Shown here piece by piece: positions 1 to 10,623 of a DNA stretch of 64,000 nucleotides; the stretch's first letter is position 1; each line of letters begins with the position of its first letter. The DNA lies in NCBI GenBank assembly GCA_965644295.1, contig CBFFRP010000039.1, forward strand, positions 78,915 through 142,914, given 5' to 3'. The position numbers and the translations under genes were made by a program. Source of the stretch: Paraphysomonas bandaiensis (lineage: Eukaryota; Chrysophyceae). The notes below the pieces were generated by a model. It had not been told where the DNA came from. It saw nothing but the letters and a program-made list of their open reading frames with translations, and searched no databases.

Positions 1-1
1 A

Positions 2-2608
2 GGTAATGTGAGTTACTTTGGAGGGAAAGCAAAGACCGTTGCACATATCAACTCAAGAAGAAGCAGCTTAGATACTCTTAAGACCAGTAGCAGCTCACTG
101 GATGCCCGGAATGATATGAATATCTATGTAAGTGGGTACAGCGGGTCGGATGGGTGTTTCAGTCATGCCAATCCACTTCTATTGAGTGAAAACGAACGAT
201 TGGTGCTTGGGTGTATTTTGACATCTGATCAAGGAGGACCTGAGATGGATGATAACTCGGATGATAATATACAAAGCGAGCCTTCGTCCCATCGTTCTTC
301 ACGGCGATCTACCCTACCCCGTATGACATGTGCCACCAGGAACTCTTTTGCTGGAGATGTCATGCTCACTATGAAGTTGAAAGAAATACCTTTTTCAAGA
401 ATCCATTGGGGACGACCTATTCGTGCTTCTGATCCAACACCTACATGTTCTGACCCCATATATATCCCACCCTCTGTTTCGGAGAATATATCTGACGAGA
501 GACTCCGTAAGAAACTGGCCACCATACCGCCTGCTCGTATACATTGGGGTCGCTCTTTGTCTCCCGCTGAGACGGTACCTAGAACAAATCCCTCTGCCCT
601 CCCCGATGATAAAAGTTCCCTAGAGTCTTCACCGCACACAATTATAAAACTGTCACAAAAGTCAGTATATTCCCGCAAACATCGACCACTACCTGGACGC
701 ATATATTCTACTCATACAGACAACAGTGCATTTGTGTTTGTGAAACCCCATGCTAACGTTTCCCCAGCGTGTCGAGTACTTGTTCGTTATGTGTTAGCGT
801 CCCATGGTGTACATGTTATTGAAGAGGGTGAAATATCTGCTGAGAGCATAGACAAAGAAAAGCTCATTGACCAGCACTACTATGCAATAGGATCGAAAGC
901 AGTGATGCTGAAGCCTAGTGAGTTAGATGTTCCTGCGGACAAGTTTGAGTCTGTATTCGGGTTGTCTTGGCAAAGTGTACTGGATCAGGGCCTCGCATAC
1001 AATGCCATGGATGCATGCACCACATTGGGCCTGAACTCATCTGAACTTGATGCGGCTTGGTCTAAAGCTAAAGACAACCGAAAATTGGTTAAGCTTGGGG
1101 GTGGATTCTACTGCGGCCTAATTGACACTGTTCCGGGAAAGCCTGCTATATATGTGATTAATGGCTTTTACATGTCAATGCGATCAAAATTTGTTAAACC
1201 TGGCTCATCAATCTACTATTTCAATGTGGAGTGGAACTCATCAGAATTATCTTTCAGTGATTTTCGTAACAAGGTTTTGGGCTGTACTGACCCAACACTT
1301 GCTCCTTCTACCTCTATCCGTGGTATGATTCTGTCGGACTGGCGATCTCTGGGGCTACGCAGCGTACCTAACACTGGAGATAATGGTGTACATGCGAGTG
1401 CGTCTCCATTCGAGGCTCTTGCGGAACGCATGAACTGGCTTGGAATTTCAGCGAAAGATGATTCCTTTGGCCGTAAGCTTCTCGATGTAGGGATACCAGA
1501 GGGTGTGATACAAGCGTGGAGCGTGGATCCACTTGTCAAAGGGAAATCTCTCTTTGACTCTCTGGAAGAGCTCAACAGCAGTGACTGTGTGGCTAAATCA
1601 ATGGTTTTGAGTAACTATATTTCCCTTCCACCGACTACGACTAGCCCTTCTTCGAGTGAGCGTGCTGGGTCATTCAGAAGAAGCATACGACAACATATTC
1701 CATCTAAAGATAACAGTGCATTTGTGTTTGTGAAACCCCATGCTAACGTTTCCCCAGCGTGTCGAGTACTTGTTCGTTATGTGTTAGCGTCCCATGGTGT
1801 ACATGTTATTGAAGAGGGTGAAATATCTGCTGAGAGCATAGACAAAGAAAAGCTCATTGACCAGCACTACTATGCAATAGGATCGAAAGCAGTGATGCTG
1901 AAGCCTAGTGAGTTAGATGTTCCTGCGGACAAGTTTGAGTCTGTATTCGGGTTGTCTTGGCAAAGTGTACTGGATCAGGGCATCGCATACAATGCCATGG
2001 ATGCATGCACCACATTGGGCCTGAACTCATCTGAACTTGATGCGGCTTGGTCTAAAGCTAAAGACAACCGAAAATTGGTTAAGCTTGGGGGTGGATTCTA
2101 CTGCGGCCTAATTGACACTGTTCCGGGAAAGCCTGCTATATATGTGATTAATGGCTTTTACATGTCAATGCGATCAAAATTTGTTAAACCTGGCTCATCA
2201 ATCTACTATTTCAATGTGGAGTGGAACTCATCAGAATTATCTTTCAGTGATTTTCGTAACAAGGTTTTGGGCTGTACTGACCCAACACTTGCTCCTTCTA
2301 CCTCTATCCGTGGTATGATTCTGTCGGACTGGCGATCTCTGGGGCTACGCAGCGTACCTAACACTGGAGATAATGGTGTACATGCGAGTGCGTCTCCATT
2401 CGAGGCTCTTGCGGAACGCATGAACTGGCTTGGAATTTCAGCGAAAGATGATTCCTTTGGCCGTAAGCTTCTCGATGTAGGGATACCAGAGGGTGTGATA
2501 CAAGCGTGGAGCGTGGATCCACTTGTCAAAGGGAAATCTCTCTTTGACTCTCTGGAAGAGCTCAACAGCAGTGACTGTGTGGCTAAATCAATGGTTTTGA
2601 ATAATTAG
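2..2608 (+). CDS. Tandem NDK-like domain protein, 5' end possibly outside window
   Basis: The frame is open from the window edge to a TAG at 2606-2608. The first in-frame ATG is at 116, so the true start is either there or upstream. The first ~235 residues are Ser-rich and low-complexity and carry a short motif RIHWGR twice. Two domains of about 297 residues follow (nt 722-1610 and 1712-2600). Each resembles a nucleoside diphosphate kinase fold: a start of the type FVKPHA, a late block GCTDPTLAPSTSIRG, and NGVHASASPFE, which matches the NDK block with the catalytic His (family NxxHGSDSxE). The His is kept in both copies. The domains are larger than a classic 150-residue NDK because of an insert. 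The two copies are nearly identical in DNA, so the repeat is recent or homogenised. Nucleotide transfer activity is inferred only; a divergent non-enzymatic NDK-like protein is possible. Confidence 0.7.
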   Translation, partial: GNVSYFGGKAKTVAHINSRRSSLDTLKTSSSSLDARNDMNIYVSGYSGSDGCFSHANPLLLSENERLVLGCILTSDQGGPEMDDNSDDNIQSEPSSHRSSRRSTLPRMTCATRNSFAGDVMLTMKLKEIPFSRIHWGRPIRASDPTPTCSDPIYIPPSVSENISDERLRKKLATIPPARIHWGRSLSPAETVPRTNPSALPDDKSSLESSPHTIIKLSQKSVYSRKHRPLPGRIYSTHTDNSAFVFVKPHANVSPACRVLVRYVLASHGVHVIEEGEISAESIDKEKLIDQHYYAIGSKAVMLKPSELDVPADKFESVFGLSWQSVLDQGLAYNAMDACTTLGLNSSELDAAWSKAKDNRKLVKLGGGFYCGLIDTVPGKPAIYVINGFYMSMRSKFVKPGSSIYYFNVEWNSSELSFSDFRNKVLGCTDPTLAPSTSIRGMILSDWRSLGLRSVPNTGDNGVHASASPFEALAERMNWLGISAKDDSFGRKLLDVGIPEGVIQAWSVDPLVKGKSLFDSLEELNSSDCVAKSMVLSNYISLPPTTTSPSSSERAGSFRRSIRQHIPSKDNSAFVFVKPHANVSPACRVLVRYVLASHGVHVIEEGEISAESIDKEKLIDQHYYAIGSKAVMLKPSELDVPADKFESVFGLSWQSVLDQGIAYNAMDACTTLGLNSSELDAAWSKAKDNRKLVKLGGGFYCGLIDTVPGKPAIYVINGFYMSMRSKFVKPGSSIYYFNVEWNSSELSFSDFRNKVLGCTDPTLAPSTSIRGMILSDWRSLGLRSVPNTGDNGVHASASPFEALAERMNWLGISAKDDSFGRKLLDVGIPEGVIQAWSVDPLVKGKSLFDSLEELNSSDCVAKSMVLNN
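722..2600 (+). repeat. 889-bp tandem duplication (722-1610 and 1712-2600)
   Basis: Reading the two blocks side by side at an offset of 990 bp shows one difference, C versus A at nt 992/1982 (Leu to Ile). The 101-bp spacer between them is unique Ser/Pro-rich coding sequence. Confidence 0.9.
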
Positions 2609-3018
2609 GTTGTGGTGTATTTTTTTGTGTATTTAAAGGCTACATTAGTAGAGATACTTGTAGAAATGAAGTGATTATCGACACATGCGTCAGACATCAG
2701 ATAGCAATTGGTGGAGTTATCGTGATAAACGTTCATTGATCCCTTCAATCTCAACGAAATCGAATATTTGTTATCAACGCTGTATACCTCGAGCTAGAAT
2801 ACTTATCACTGGTCAAACTTTTGAAAGGTTAGTTAAGATAACGTCAGCATCGCAGCTAAATGTAGTAACTAGTACTCAGATGCAAGAATTTCTTGTTTGG
2901 TATTGTAAATGAAGCATTTACCAAAACTAGTTTTGTGTTAGTGGGTATTTTCATACAGGAAAAAGAGCAATACGTTGGGTAATCTTGCCAGTTCATATCG
3001 TTTCCGTGCCACAAAAGA
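2609..3018. other. Intergenic, no gene seen
   Basis: AT-rich 3' flank of the NDK-like gene. Only short chance frames are present. It ends with the left target duplication of the R1 copy at 3007-3018. Confidence 0.6.
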
Positions 3019-3485
3019 TATTGAAAGTCATATTACTAGCAATAGGCGTTAAAAAACTGCACAAACTTAGTAGTTAGACCTCTCCTGTAACTTATCAGTA
3101 CACACTTTTTTTATCCTACTATTTAACGCTACGGAAGCTGTTGTGCGTCGCCGCAAGCACCAAGGTGCGACCACATCCGCTCTGAGTTCTTAAGGTGAAT
3201 ATCCCGGATGCTTGACTTCAGCAGGTACCCTTCAGGTGGGCCCTGTCCCGGATGCCCTTGAGGTGGACCCATTCCCGGATGACTGTTTATTCGTCAGGGC
3301 CCAAAGACGTCTACACAAGTGACACTTATTGGTGTCTCTTGTTCCACACAAGCATTAGGCTATGAGTGGGCAGAAGAATATATGCTGACTATGTTTGCGG
3401 CTCACGTTAGTTTCCCAGAGAGAATCTCTCCGGTACTTATCCCCCAGAACACCACGAAAAGGTGCGAGTCCGACTTTGTTGAGGA
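3019..3485 (+). repeat. Interspersed repeat R1, complete copy 1
   Basis: This unit starts TATTGAAAGTC and ends TTTGTTGAGG. The same unit recurs at 15321, 31039, 31742, 32080, 37011, 39270 and 55509. It is flanked by TGCCACAAAAGA (3007-3018) and TGCCACAAAAAA (3486-3497), an 11/12 match that reads as a 12-bp target-site duplication. No long coding frame and no clear terminal inverted repeats are visible. Confidence 0.75.
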
Positions 3486-3497
3486 TGCCACAAAAAA

Positions 3498-3933
3498 TGT
3501 ATGTCTTCTTGTAGTTTGTAGTAGCTTATGACGAGTGGCGAACGGATACTGATTATCTATAAAACTGATAAAAATAAAGCAGGGCCATTAATGGTACATT
3601 ATCTAATAGTGCCATCATAATTGCCGGGAACTGGACTACCATTAATGGTTACATGGTTACTAGCCCCTGAAATTAATCAAGTATTGAGGTTATTGTTTAT
3701 TTGTAATCAGATATTTCTTTTTAGAAGTATAATGAAGTGAGATTGTGGGGTAAAAGGGCGCTGAAAGTGGCTGAAGACAAGGTGTGTGTGAGTCACTTGG
3801 TAAATGATAGGTGGCGATCTTTGTATACCGAACAGTCTATCTGTTTTACGCTGTTCAGTCATATCACTCATCTAATCATGCTTATTAAATCAAAGTAGCA
3901 AGTTGAAACAATATTGTACACATGAATTGCAGT
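3498..3933. other. Intergenic, no gene seen
   Basis: AT-rich sequence between the R1 copy and the 3' end of the RCC1-like gene. No feature was recognised. Confidence 0.5.
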
Positions 3934-5492
3934 TTAGAGAGTATTAGATTCATTTTCTGTGTCAACAGGAGATACTCTAGCTGCCATGTGCTGTCCAAAC
4001 CCGCCAAAGACGTCAAACACTTTCCTGTTGCCCCCAATCGTCACAAGAGTACTGTCATTTTCTTTCTTTGCATAGAACTTCCAAATGGGAGGATTGGGAT
4101 TTGTCTTTCCTCTAAGGTGACTGGAATAAGGTCCATATGTGTGTAGCCTTCCACTTTCAGTCAACCAAGCGGTGGTAGTTCCTCCTTTGGAAGAATCACC
4201 TGCCATAAGCACTTTCACGGGTTTATCGTCAGTCTCCTCAACTGGTACTTCCATTGGCTCATGCATGATCTGTTTTAAACAAAGCCCAAAGTAATTAACA
4301 GTATAAATTACGAGTTCATACACAGCATACACTCACCTTATGACCCCAGTGGAATATCTTTCCGTCGTCCGTCAAGGCTGCAGATGTTCCTTTACCAGCC
4401 GACACCCTCACAACACGTTTTCCGTCAAGTTTGCTGCTTTCCAACAGTCGTGGCATATCTTCCATGCTGTACATGTCAATAAAGGAGTCCCCAAGGCCGA
4501 GCTGGCCTTGATCGTTTCTTCCCCAACAGAAAATACGTCCGCTTTCCGTGAGTCCGATTGAGTGGTTGTACCCAGCGCTCACTTGCACCACCTTCTCTCC
4601 TTCGAATGAGTCCTGGATAAGCTGAGGAGTAAGAGCATCTTGATCATTCCAATTCGCCCCTGTTCCCAGTCTACCGTATTCAATGGCTCCACAGCTCCAC
4701 ACTTCGCCTTTCTCCTGAGTAGCATTGTCACATGTCGGACGCAGATAATCGGCAACCCACCTTGTTGAAAAAAAGAGTATGCAGCGCGCCACAAGACACA
4801 GCATCAACTTTCACTGACGCCTCGTGAAGGGCACTTACTAGGCTGGGTTGAAAAATGTAAGCTAGACTTTAGATTTGACTGAGTCTACTGACCTTGGCGA
4901 ATCAATGAATTCATACCCATTGTCAATCCCTAAATGACCACCCCCACCCATACGTGTTCCATTATGCCCCCAAGTGTACACTTTGCCCTCAGAATCAATG
5001 ACGGCACAATGGGACTTCCCAGCCGCAACATCTACTACTTCAAAATCTGTGTGGATCAGCCTTGGAGTCATAAGCTCCTCTTTAGGGATATTTCCAGGAT
5101 ATTTGGTGCCCCATGCAAGAAGTTTCTTGTCATTTGTAGCAGCTATTGTATATCCCACCCCACATGCAATCTTTTTAATACTTGAACTATTAACTAATCG
5201 TCTTGGAGTATCTTGAATATACACATCATCACCAAAGAATGTTGCTTCCTGCATGTCTCATATGACTACCAGCTAACAGGTATGTATAGTCTATCTCACC
5301 TTATCAAACCGTTCATGTCCCAACTGACCGAGTGATCCAAGCCCCCAGTTATAAACAACACCTGTTAATTACGGTATGAATATATATGAGGATATGACTG
5401 GGGTCTATACTCTTAGTGCTCATATGCATACAGGCGCTCTTATTACAGGCTACCATCACACGGCTCATGCTCCTCGTTGATCGCGAAAACAT
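3934..5492 (-). CDS. RCC1-repeat (seven-bladed propeller) protein
   Basis: Six exons can be read on the minus strand: 5492-5462, 5361-5300, 5248-4893, 4842-4761, 4714-4337 and 4269-3934. Introns of 100, 51, 50, 46 and 67 nt have GT-AG ends and the phases close, giving about 414 residues. Repeated RCC1 blade motifs are obvious: NWGLGSLGQLGHE, CGVGYTIAAT, AAGKSHCAVIDSEGKVYTWG, SCGALHTLFF, SAGYNHSIGLTESGRIFCWG, DQGQLGLGD, and SAGKGTSAALTDDGKIFHWG. RCC1 propellers act as guanine exchange factors or protein docking units. The first exon is the least certain. If right, the N-terminus MFSRSTRSMSRV is basic and Ser/Arg-rich like a mitochondrial presequence, which would point toward an RCC1L-type mitochondrial protein (inference). 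A longer unseen 5' exon is the alternative. Confidence 0.85.
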
Positions 5493-6076
5493 TGTTACTT
5501 ATTCCTTGTAATGTTTTGATATATTTGGTGGTTAGTTCTGCTGTGCTGAGTGAGTTGGTTATATGAGTGTGTGGAGACTGTCTGTATGTCTCATATACGT
5601 GTACTGTATGCGTGTATATGTGTATATGTGTACAGTGTATGGAGAGGTTAAGGCTTCTATGTGCATCCACAGCCCACACAACATGGACACTGTACCGTAT
5701 ACTGCTGTATACCCTATACGGCTCCAGATGTGGGTGTTCCCATAGGAATTCCTATACAGCAACATACTGTATGTGTTGTACAATCTATTCCCTATAAAAA
5801 CTCAATATATCGAAATATCCTGAATTTCATGTTAAAATCATGTATTTCGTCAGACGAATTGGGAGTATTTTCTGGGGTTTTATGGTTATTGTTGTTTGTA
5901 TAAAGTGGAGCGATATGTTAAATATTCCCCACTGAGAGTCGAGGTGATGTACTTGTATATATAGATGTACAAGTTAGCAAGTTTGTCATACAATTCCAAT
6001 TAATCGTTACATGGTAGCTATGTCTGATACCCCCCGTCCCCTTACACTCCTATGGTTCAACTCCCACTAAGAGGAG
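5493..6076. other. Divergent promoter region of RCC1 and lyase-like genes
   Basis: No gene is supported. The stretch holds many short palindromic GTATAC/TATACC words around 5690-5790 and alternating TG/TA runs near 5600. The RCC1 gene leaves to the left and the lyase-like gene to the right. Confidence 0.4.
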
Positions 6077-8021
6077 ATGTGGAAGGGTCTCATTGCATTG
6101 TTGTTGTTTTATTCAGGCTCTGCTCTGCTATTGAACGATACGTTCGACTCTCTGGACAACTGGCGTTTAGATCTACAGGGAAACACCGCATATGTTGATA
6201 TTGACAGTGGTAATCTAATCACCACTGTGAGTTTTTGTGGCACATCGTGTTATCGTGCAGAAGTGTCCACAGCAATAGCCCTCAGATCATCAGTGCTGTC
6301 CAACACAGGCGAGTACTGGCTTGGATTCAGCAATCGCATTCCATCATCGTGGCGATGGCTTGGTGATACTTCTCAAAATAAGTATGGAGATGTGACGTAC
6401 ATATTTCAAATTCATGGAGGTGATAATCTTGGACGATCACCTATCTTGGGTATCCGAAATCTCGGAAAGTCCTTCTCAATCAATATATGTGGTAATTCGG
6501 CCTATAACTCCCCAGAGGAAAGTTGCGTATATGACACTCTTGGTGACGTGACTATTGGTGATTGGATTTCTTGGGTAGTTCATGTAAAATTGTCCAGTGT
6601 TCCTGAAGAAGGTTTTGTGTCGGTGTGGCGGGATCAAAAACTCGTTCTCCAGCGGACTGGTTTACTGACTTCATATGATGATATAAAACCACATTACATT
6701 AAGCTTGGATCCTATCAGATCAACTGGAAGCGTGGTGAGACTACCCAGACCCAGTGGGTGGGCGTTGATTACGCTGAGGTACGCGTTGGAAACGAAACCT
6801 CAGGTTATGATGAGGTCAACACTGGAACGGCCAATGTGACAGAGAATACAAAGAGCTCTGGTAAAGGAATATCTGTTTTGCTGCTTGCTGTAGTAGTAAG
6901 CGGAGCTGTGATTTTGTCGTCTATGTGCTGCACTGTCATGTGCGGTAAAAAAGATTCTCATGTCTACCGACCTACCACATCATCAGTAAGAAGCAGTTCA
7001 AGTAACCGTAGCGCTGTCACCTCTACCTCGAGAGGTCAGATGGAGTTCGGACAAGTCTACAGCGCAGACCTATCGACACAGAGTATCACTGAACTCAATA
7101 CTTGGCGCAATTCATTAAGGACATCGGCAACGAATTTAAAGAATATTGATTCTGATCAATCTAATTCCCACTCCCTCCCACGCCCACACTCAAGCGGAAG
7201 TGGCCCTGCTAATAAAAACACAAGAAGTCACAGTGGAAGTCGTCCAGGACATCAGCCTGAAACACGTGCTAGAGGAGGTACTTTTACTGACCGTCGTCCA
7301 GGGCATCAGCCTGAAACACGTGCTAGAGGAGGTACTTCTACTGGCAGTCGTGCATGGCATCAACCTGAAGTACAAGCTCGAGGTGGGTCGTCTACTGGCA
7401 GTCGTCCAGGACATCAACCTGAAGTGCGAGCTCGAGGTGGTTCTTCTACTGTACAAGGATGGGAGAGACCGGCTTCACAGTCCCACCCACGATGTACTTC
7501 TAGTGGGCGAGGAAGTACAGACACACATACAGTGAACCGGGTATCTAGGGATAGTGGTAGTGTGTCCGCAAAGTCTGGTAAGTATTCATTGTTATGACAT
7601 GTGATCAGTTATAGTGACTGCTGGTGATATGTATGCAGAGCGGTCTCCATTGTGCGAAGAGGCGGCAACTGCCCGTATTCGACCATGTGGGACTCGAGCC
7701 AGTAGCAAAGATCCCTCTAGAAAGCGGCATGTTGTGTACGAGCTGTCGTTGTTGAAGGACAGTGAGAAGGCTGCAGTACATAGCCAATCGACAGATATTC
7801 TGTTAGACCAAATAAGAGTAAGCAGTGACGACTGGCTTAAGAGAAGAGGGTTCATGGTCCGATTTCGTACTGATCGACCTCCTAGACGACGCCGAGACAT
7901 CAGTAGACGTGCTCGTGGTCAGAAGCGATATAATTATGAAGCTCGCCAGGATATGGATGGAGTGTCGATTACAGCTTTAGAACTCCCCCACTCTCGGTTA
8001 CTAGGTCTATCTCGAGAGTAA
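6077..8021 (+). CDS. Membrane-anchored polysaccharide-lyase-like ectoprotein
   Basis: Two exons, 6077-7577 and 7639-8021, are joined by a 61-nt intron with GTAAGT donor, giving 627 residues. Residues 1-17 are a signal peptide (MWKGLIALLLFYSGSA). Residues ~20-240 resemble the heparin-lyase-I-like polysaccharide lyase fold (Pfam Polysacc_lyase): DTFDSLDNWR at the start, a Trp-rich middle and HYIKLGSYQINWKR followed by VGVDYAEVRVGN at the end. Residues ~264-286 form a transmembrane helix, then a Cys-rich stop (CCTVMCGKK). The cytoplasmic tail is Ser/Arg-rich, carries four 18-residue repeats of the type GSRPGHQPEVRARGGSST (7235-7450), and ends in a basic region encoded by exon 2. Cleavage or binding of a uronic-acid glycan outside the cell is inferred; catalytic residues were not assigned. 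A carbohydrate-binding receptor is the alternative. Confidence 0.75.
7235..7450 (+). repeat. Four 54-bp tandem coding repeats
   Basis: Four in-frame copies of an 18-codon unit lie in the cytoplasmic tail of the lyase-like protein. The copies differ by several codons, so they are older than the NDK-like duplication. Confidence 0.85.
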
Positions 8022-8182
8022 TAAGTTGTGTATATGTATTATTTTATACGTTTTTCACCAGTTTGTCTAAATTTTATAATGGTGAACTTTTGTTTCCGTG
8101 ATTGACGATCATGTGACAGCTTTTATAGAAAATCATTTCGTAGCCGTTGCATATATACGTATGTCCTATCTTGCGACATTGA
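8022..8182. other. Short intergenic gap
   Basis: AT-rich spacer. No feature seen. Confidence 0.4.
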
Positions 8183-8407
8183 ATGAGTGTGTTAAGAATA
8201 ACCCTGGACAAGAAATGCCTTTGTAGTGACAAGTCACAGGAGCCCTTAAGAGTGGAGTTTGCAGGGTGTATTGTAAGCTTCGTAGCCTGTGCATTACAAG
8301 ATGGAAAAATTACAATATTGAGAGCAGCAGAATTTGATGATATAGAAGAGAGTTATCGAAGCTCTGGGCTTCCCGCGTGTGAAGAACGATATTGTGATGC
8401 ATCCTAA
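8183..8407 (+). CDS. Hypothetical 74-residue protein
   Basis: A short ATG-started frame (MSVLRITLDKKCLC...) with a TAA stop. No known family was recognised and no signal peptide or helix pair is visible. It could be a small gene, a 5' exon, or chance. Confidence 0.25.
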   Translation: MSVLRITLDKKCLCSDKSQEPLRVEFAGCIVSFVACALQDGKITILRAAEFDDIEESYRSSGLPACEERYCDAS

Positions 8408-9177
8408 GGCCAGGGATCTGAAGGCAAATATATTCCCTACGCTACAGGCTACAGTCCACCTAAGCACGCAACTACTACAATGCTGTAATGTATGTATGCT
8501 CGTAGAGTTGTTAGTTATGATATAACGCTTGACACCACCGGTTGAATGCTTCTTAATAATATACTGCTTATCTCACTTTAATATTCAAATCTGTACCATG
8601 TATAGGCTACTAATTACAAAGAATACGACAGGTCCGTTTCACGACATGTGGTACAATAACTTCTAACAAAACTATGTTGCGATACTCACATCGAGTTGTT
8701 CCCTACTAAACGCTATAAATGTTAGAAATTGACATTTCCAGTAATAAGACCTTGATAAGCACTTATATAGAATATTATATAATTATAAGAGATACCATAC
8801 TTCATTCATTGACGTTCACCAACTCTTTTTATCTCTACTACACCAACCATTTCTAGTACGATCTTACATCGTCACTATCTTGTACAGTCAGTATATTTCA
8901 GTTTCATCACTACAATGGCTATCATATTATTGGCTCTCATAATACAGTTAGCTACTACTGTATTCTTTGAGTAACGGATATAGTTCAAATATCTTAGAAG
9001 CTACAGCTTTTAATTGCTCACAAACAGCAAAACTCAACAATAAACAAACTAGACTACCTGCCGAGTTTCAACCCTTCGAGTGAAAAGAATAACGCAAAAA
9101 TATTATAGGTAGACAGTATTACGAAAATAAAGCGTCGCCTACTAACTAGCAAGTTTTAAATTATCGGACAGTAAAGT
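8408..9177. other. AT-rich stretch with an old diverged repeat
   Basis: No gene is supported. Bases ~8870-9030 resemble ~32840-33000 in patches (for example CTTGTACAGT followed by ATATTT, and GAGTAACG against AAGTAACG), so this is probably an old copy of an unnamed repeat. Confidence 0.35.
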
Positions 9178-9577
9178 ATGAAACCTACAAAACATCCAGC
9201 GACTATTCTGCAGTGAGTTCATGAAATCTTCCTCGCCTTAATTGCAGACGGTTTCTGATCTAACAATCTTTTCTTGTTGTTGTTCAGAGAATTTGTCTCA
9301 AGAGACTTATTATTCTCTGTCCTTGAAGATAATCCTGATATGGGAGGATCGGAAACACACGGGTTTGATGGTAAGGCTTCGTGGTAAGATGAAACATATG
9401 CTTCCTCCGGACGATTGGGTGTCCGTCGCATTTGGGATTTCTGCAGCAAATATAATAGAGAGGGTTGTCATTAGCTCCGAACTCACCGCAGATTTACGTC
9501 GAGTACTGATGGAGGCTTCAAAAGGCAAGATTGTAGACGCTACTAATCGTGCCCTATGCCGCCTCCAGCATCTTTGA
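9178..9577 (+). CDS. Small three-exon hypothetical protein, 82 residues
   Basis: Exons 9178-9212, 9288-9370 and 9447-9577 join through 75- and 76-nt GT-AG introns with matching phases. The result is a continuous 82-residue frame starting MKPTKHPATILQEFVSRD and ending ATNRALCRLQHL. Both introns end in good pyrimidine tracts. The product looks helical, with a central ELTADLRRVLMEAS segment, but I do not recognise the family. The exon-intron fit is the main argument for a real gene. Confidence 0.5.
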
Positions 9578-9596
9578 ACAGCAGCTTACATAGCTG

Positions 9597-9899
9597 TCAG
9601 TATAAGACTATGAGCTCAACCTGTTTACCGTTATAGTCTTTGATCTGCCGTTTCGTATATCGCGACACATTATCTTTGAAGCCCGGTGGTAGATATTCTA
9701 ACCTCTTTAAGGTTCTCACTATTCGTTGTTTAGTGCCACTCACTCCTAAGCTGTTCACTGTATTGGGGAGCCTGTTGATTATCACTATAAATGCTGGTCC
9801 ATCTTCTTCTCCATATCCTCGAACAGTATTCACGAAGTCTCTGACTTCCTCTGGTATGGTTGTGTCTATTACTGATGCCTTCATTGATGTTTGTTTCAT
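9597..9899 (-). CDS. Hypothetical 100-residue protein
   Basis: A single ATG-to-TAG frame, convergent with the small gene on its left (20 bp apart). The product is charged, with the segment GYGEEDGPAFIVIINRLPN and a basic second half (KRLEYLPPGFKDN). No family was recognised. Coding status is uncertain. Confidence 0.35.
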   Translation of the reverse strand: MKQTSMKASVIDTTIPEEVRDFVNTVRGYGEEDGPAFIVIINRLPNTVNSLGVSGTKQRIVRTLKRLEYLPPGFKDNVSRYTKRQIKDYNGKQVELIVLY

Positions 9900-10623
9900 C
9901 TAATAGCAACATGAGAGTGAATGGAATGGCCTCCTCTGGCTCTCCATATCATACACACATACATGCACATGGATGGTATCTACATACATATATATGAATT
10001 GGCGTATCCATATTCTGAATTCTTCCTCACTTCAACTTCCTTCCCAGCCCATCATGATGGTGCACCACTGCACTGCACTGCTGTATGCGGTGTACGAGTA
10101 TATTCAGTATTCTATGTATACTGTGGTATACCATATGCATCAGTCGCAGAGAAAAAACACGGTACTCGGTCGGATGCTACGGATCAATAAACGGACGGAA
10201 TACCCCCGTTGCCTTTTCACACAGTCTACACTACAGGTAGTCAAAAGCAAGGTTCTCTTCGCAGTTACTACAGAACTCGTTAGTAAGAGAAAATTATGTC
10301 TCTAGTCTACAGCCGTACACTACACACTGCATAACATAACACCATACACCTCTATGTGCCCTATGCATATCTTATACAGTCACTTCAAGTACTAAACTGA
10401 AAAGAACATCCTCTTATTTCTCTACGTCAGTGGCAGAGTATAGAACCGTATGGGGATACTGGTGTATGTATATGTGTGTGTACTCCGTATGTTTGTATAT
10501 GTATATACGTACGTCGTCGTGAAGGTACTTAGCCATATATACATGCATATATCCACCTCTCTCTGCATATACACATACACACCATATCTCTGCATCCCTT
10601 CACTCACCATGACCATATAACCC
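9900..10623. other. Upstream region of the copper ATPase gene
   Basis: No gene is supported. There are short palindromic words such as GGTATACC (about 10126) and stretches of alternating TA/TG near 10460-10580. It probably holds the promoter of the ATPase gene. Confidence 0.4.
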
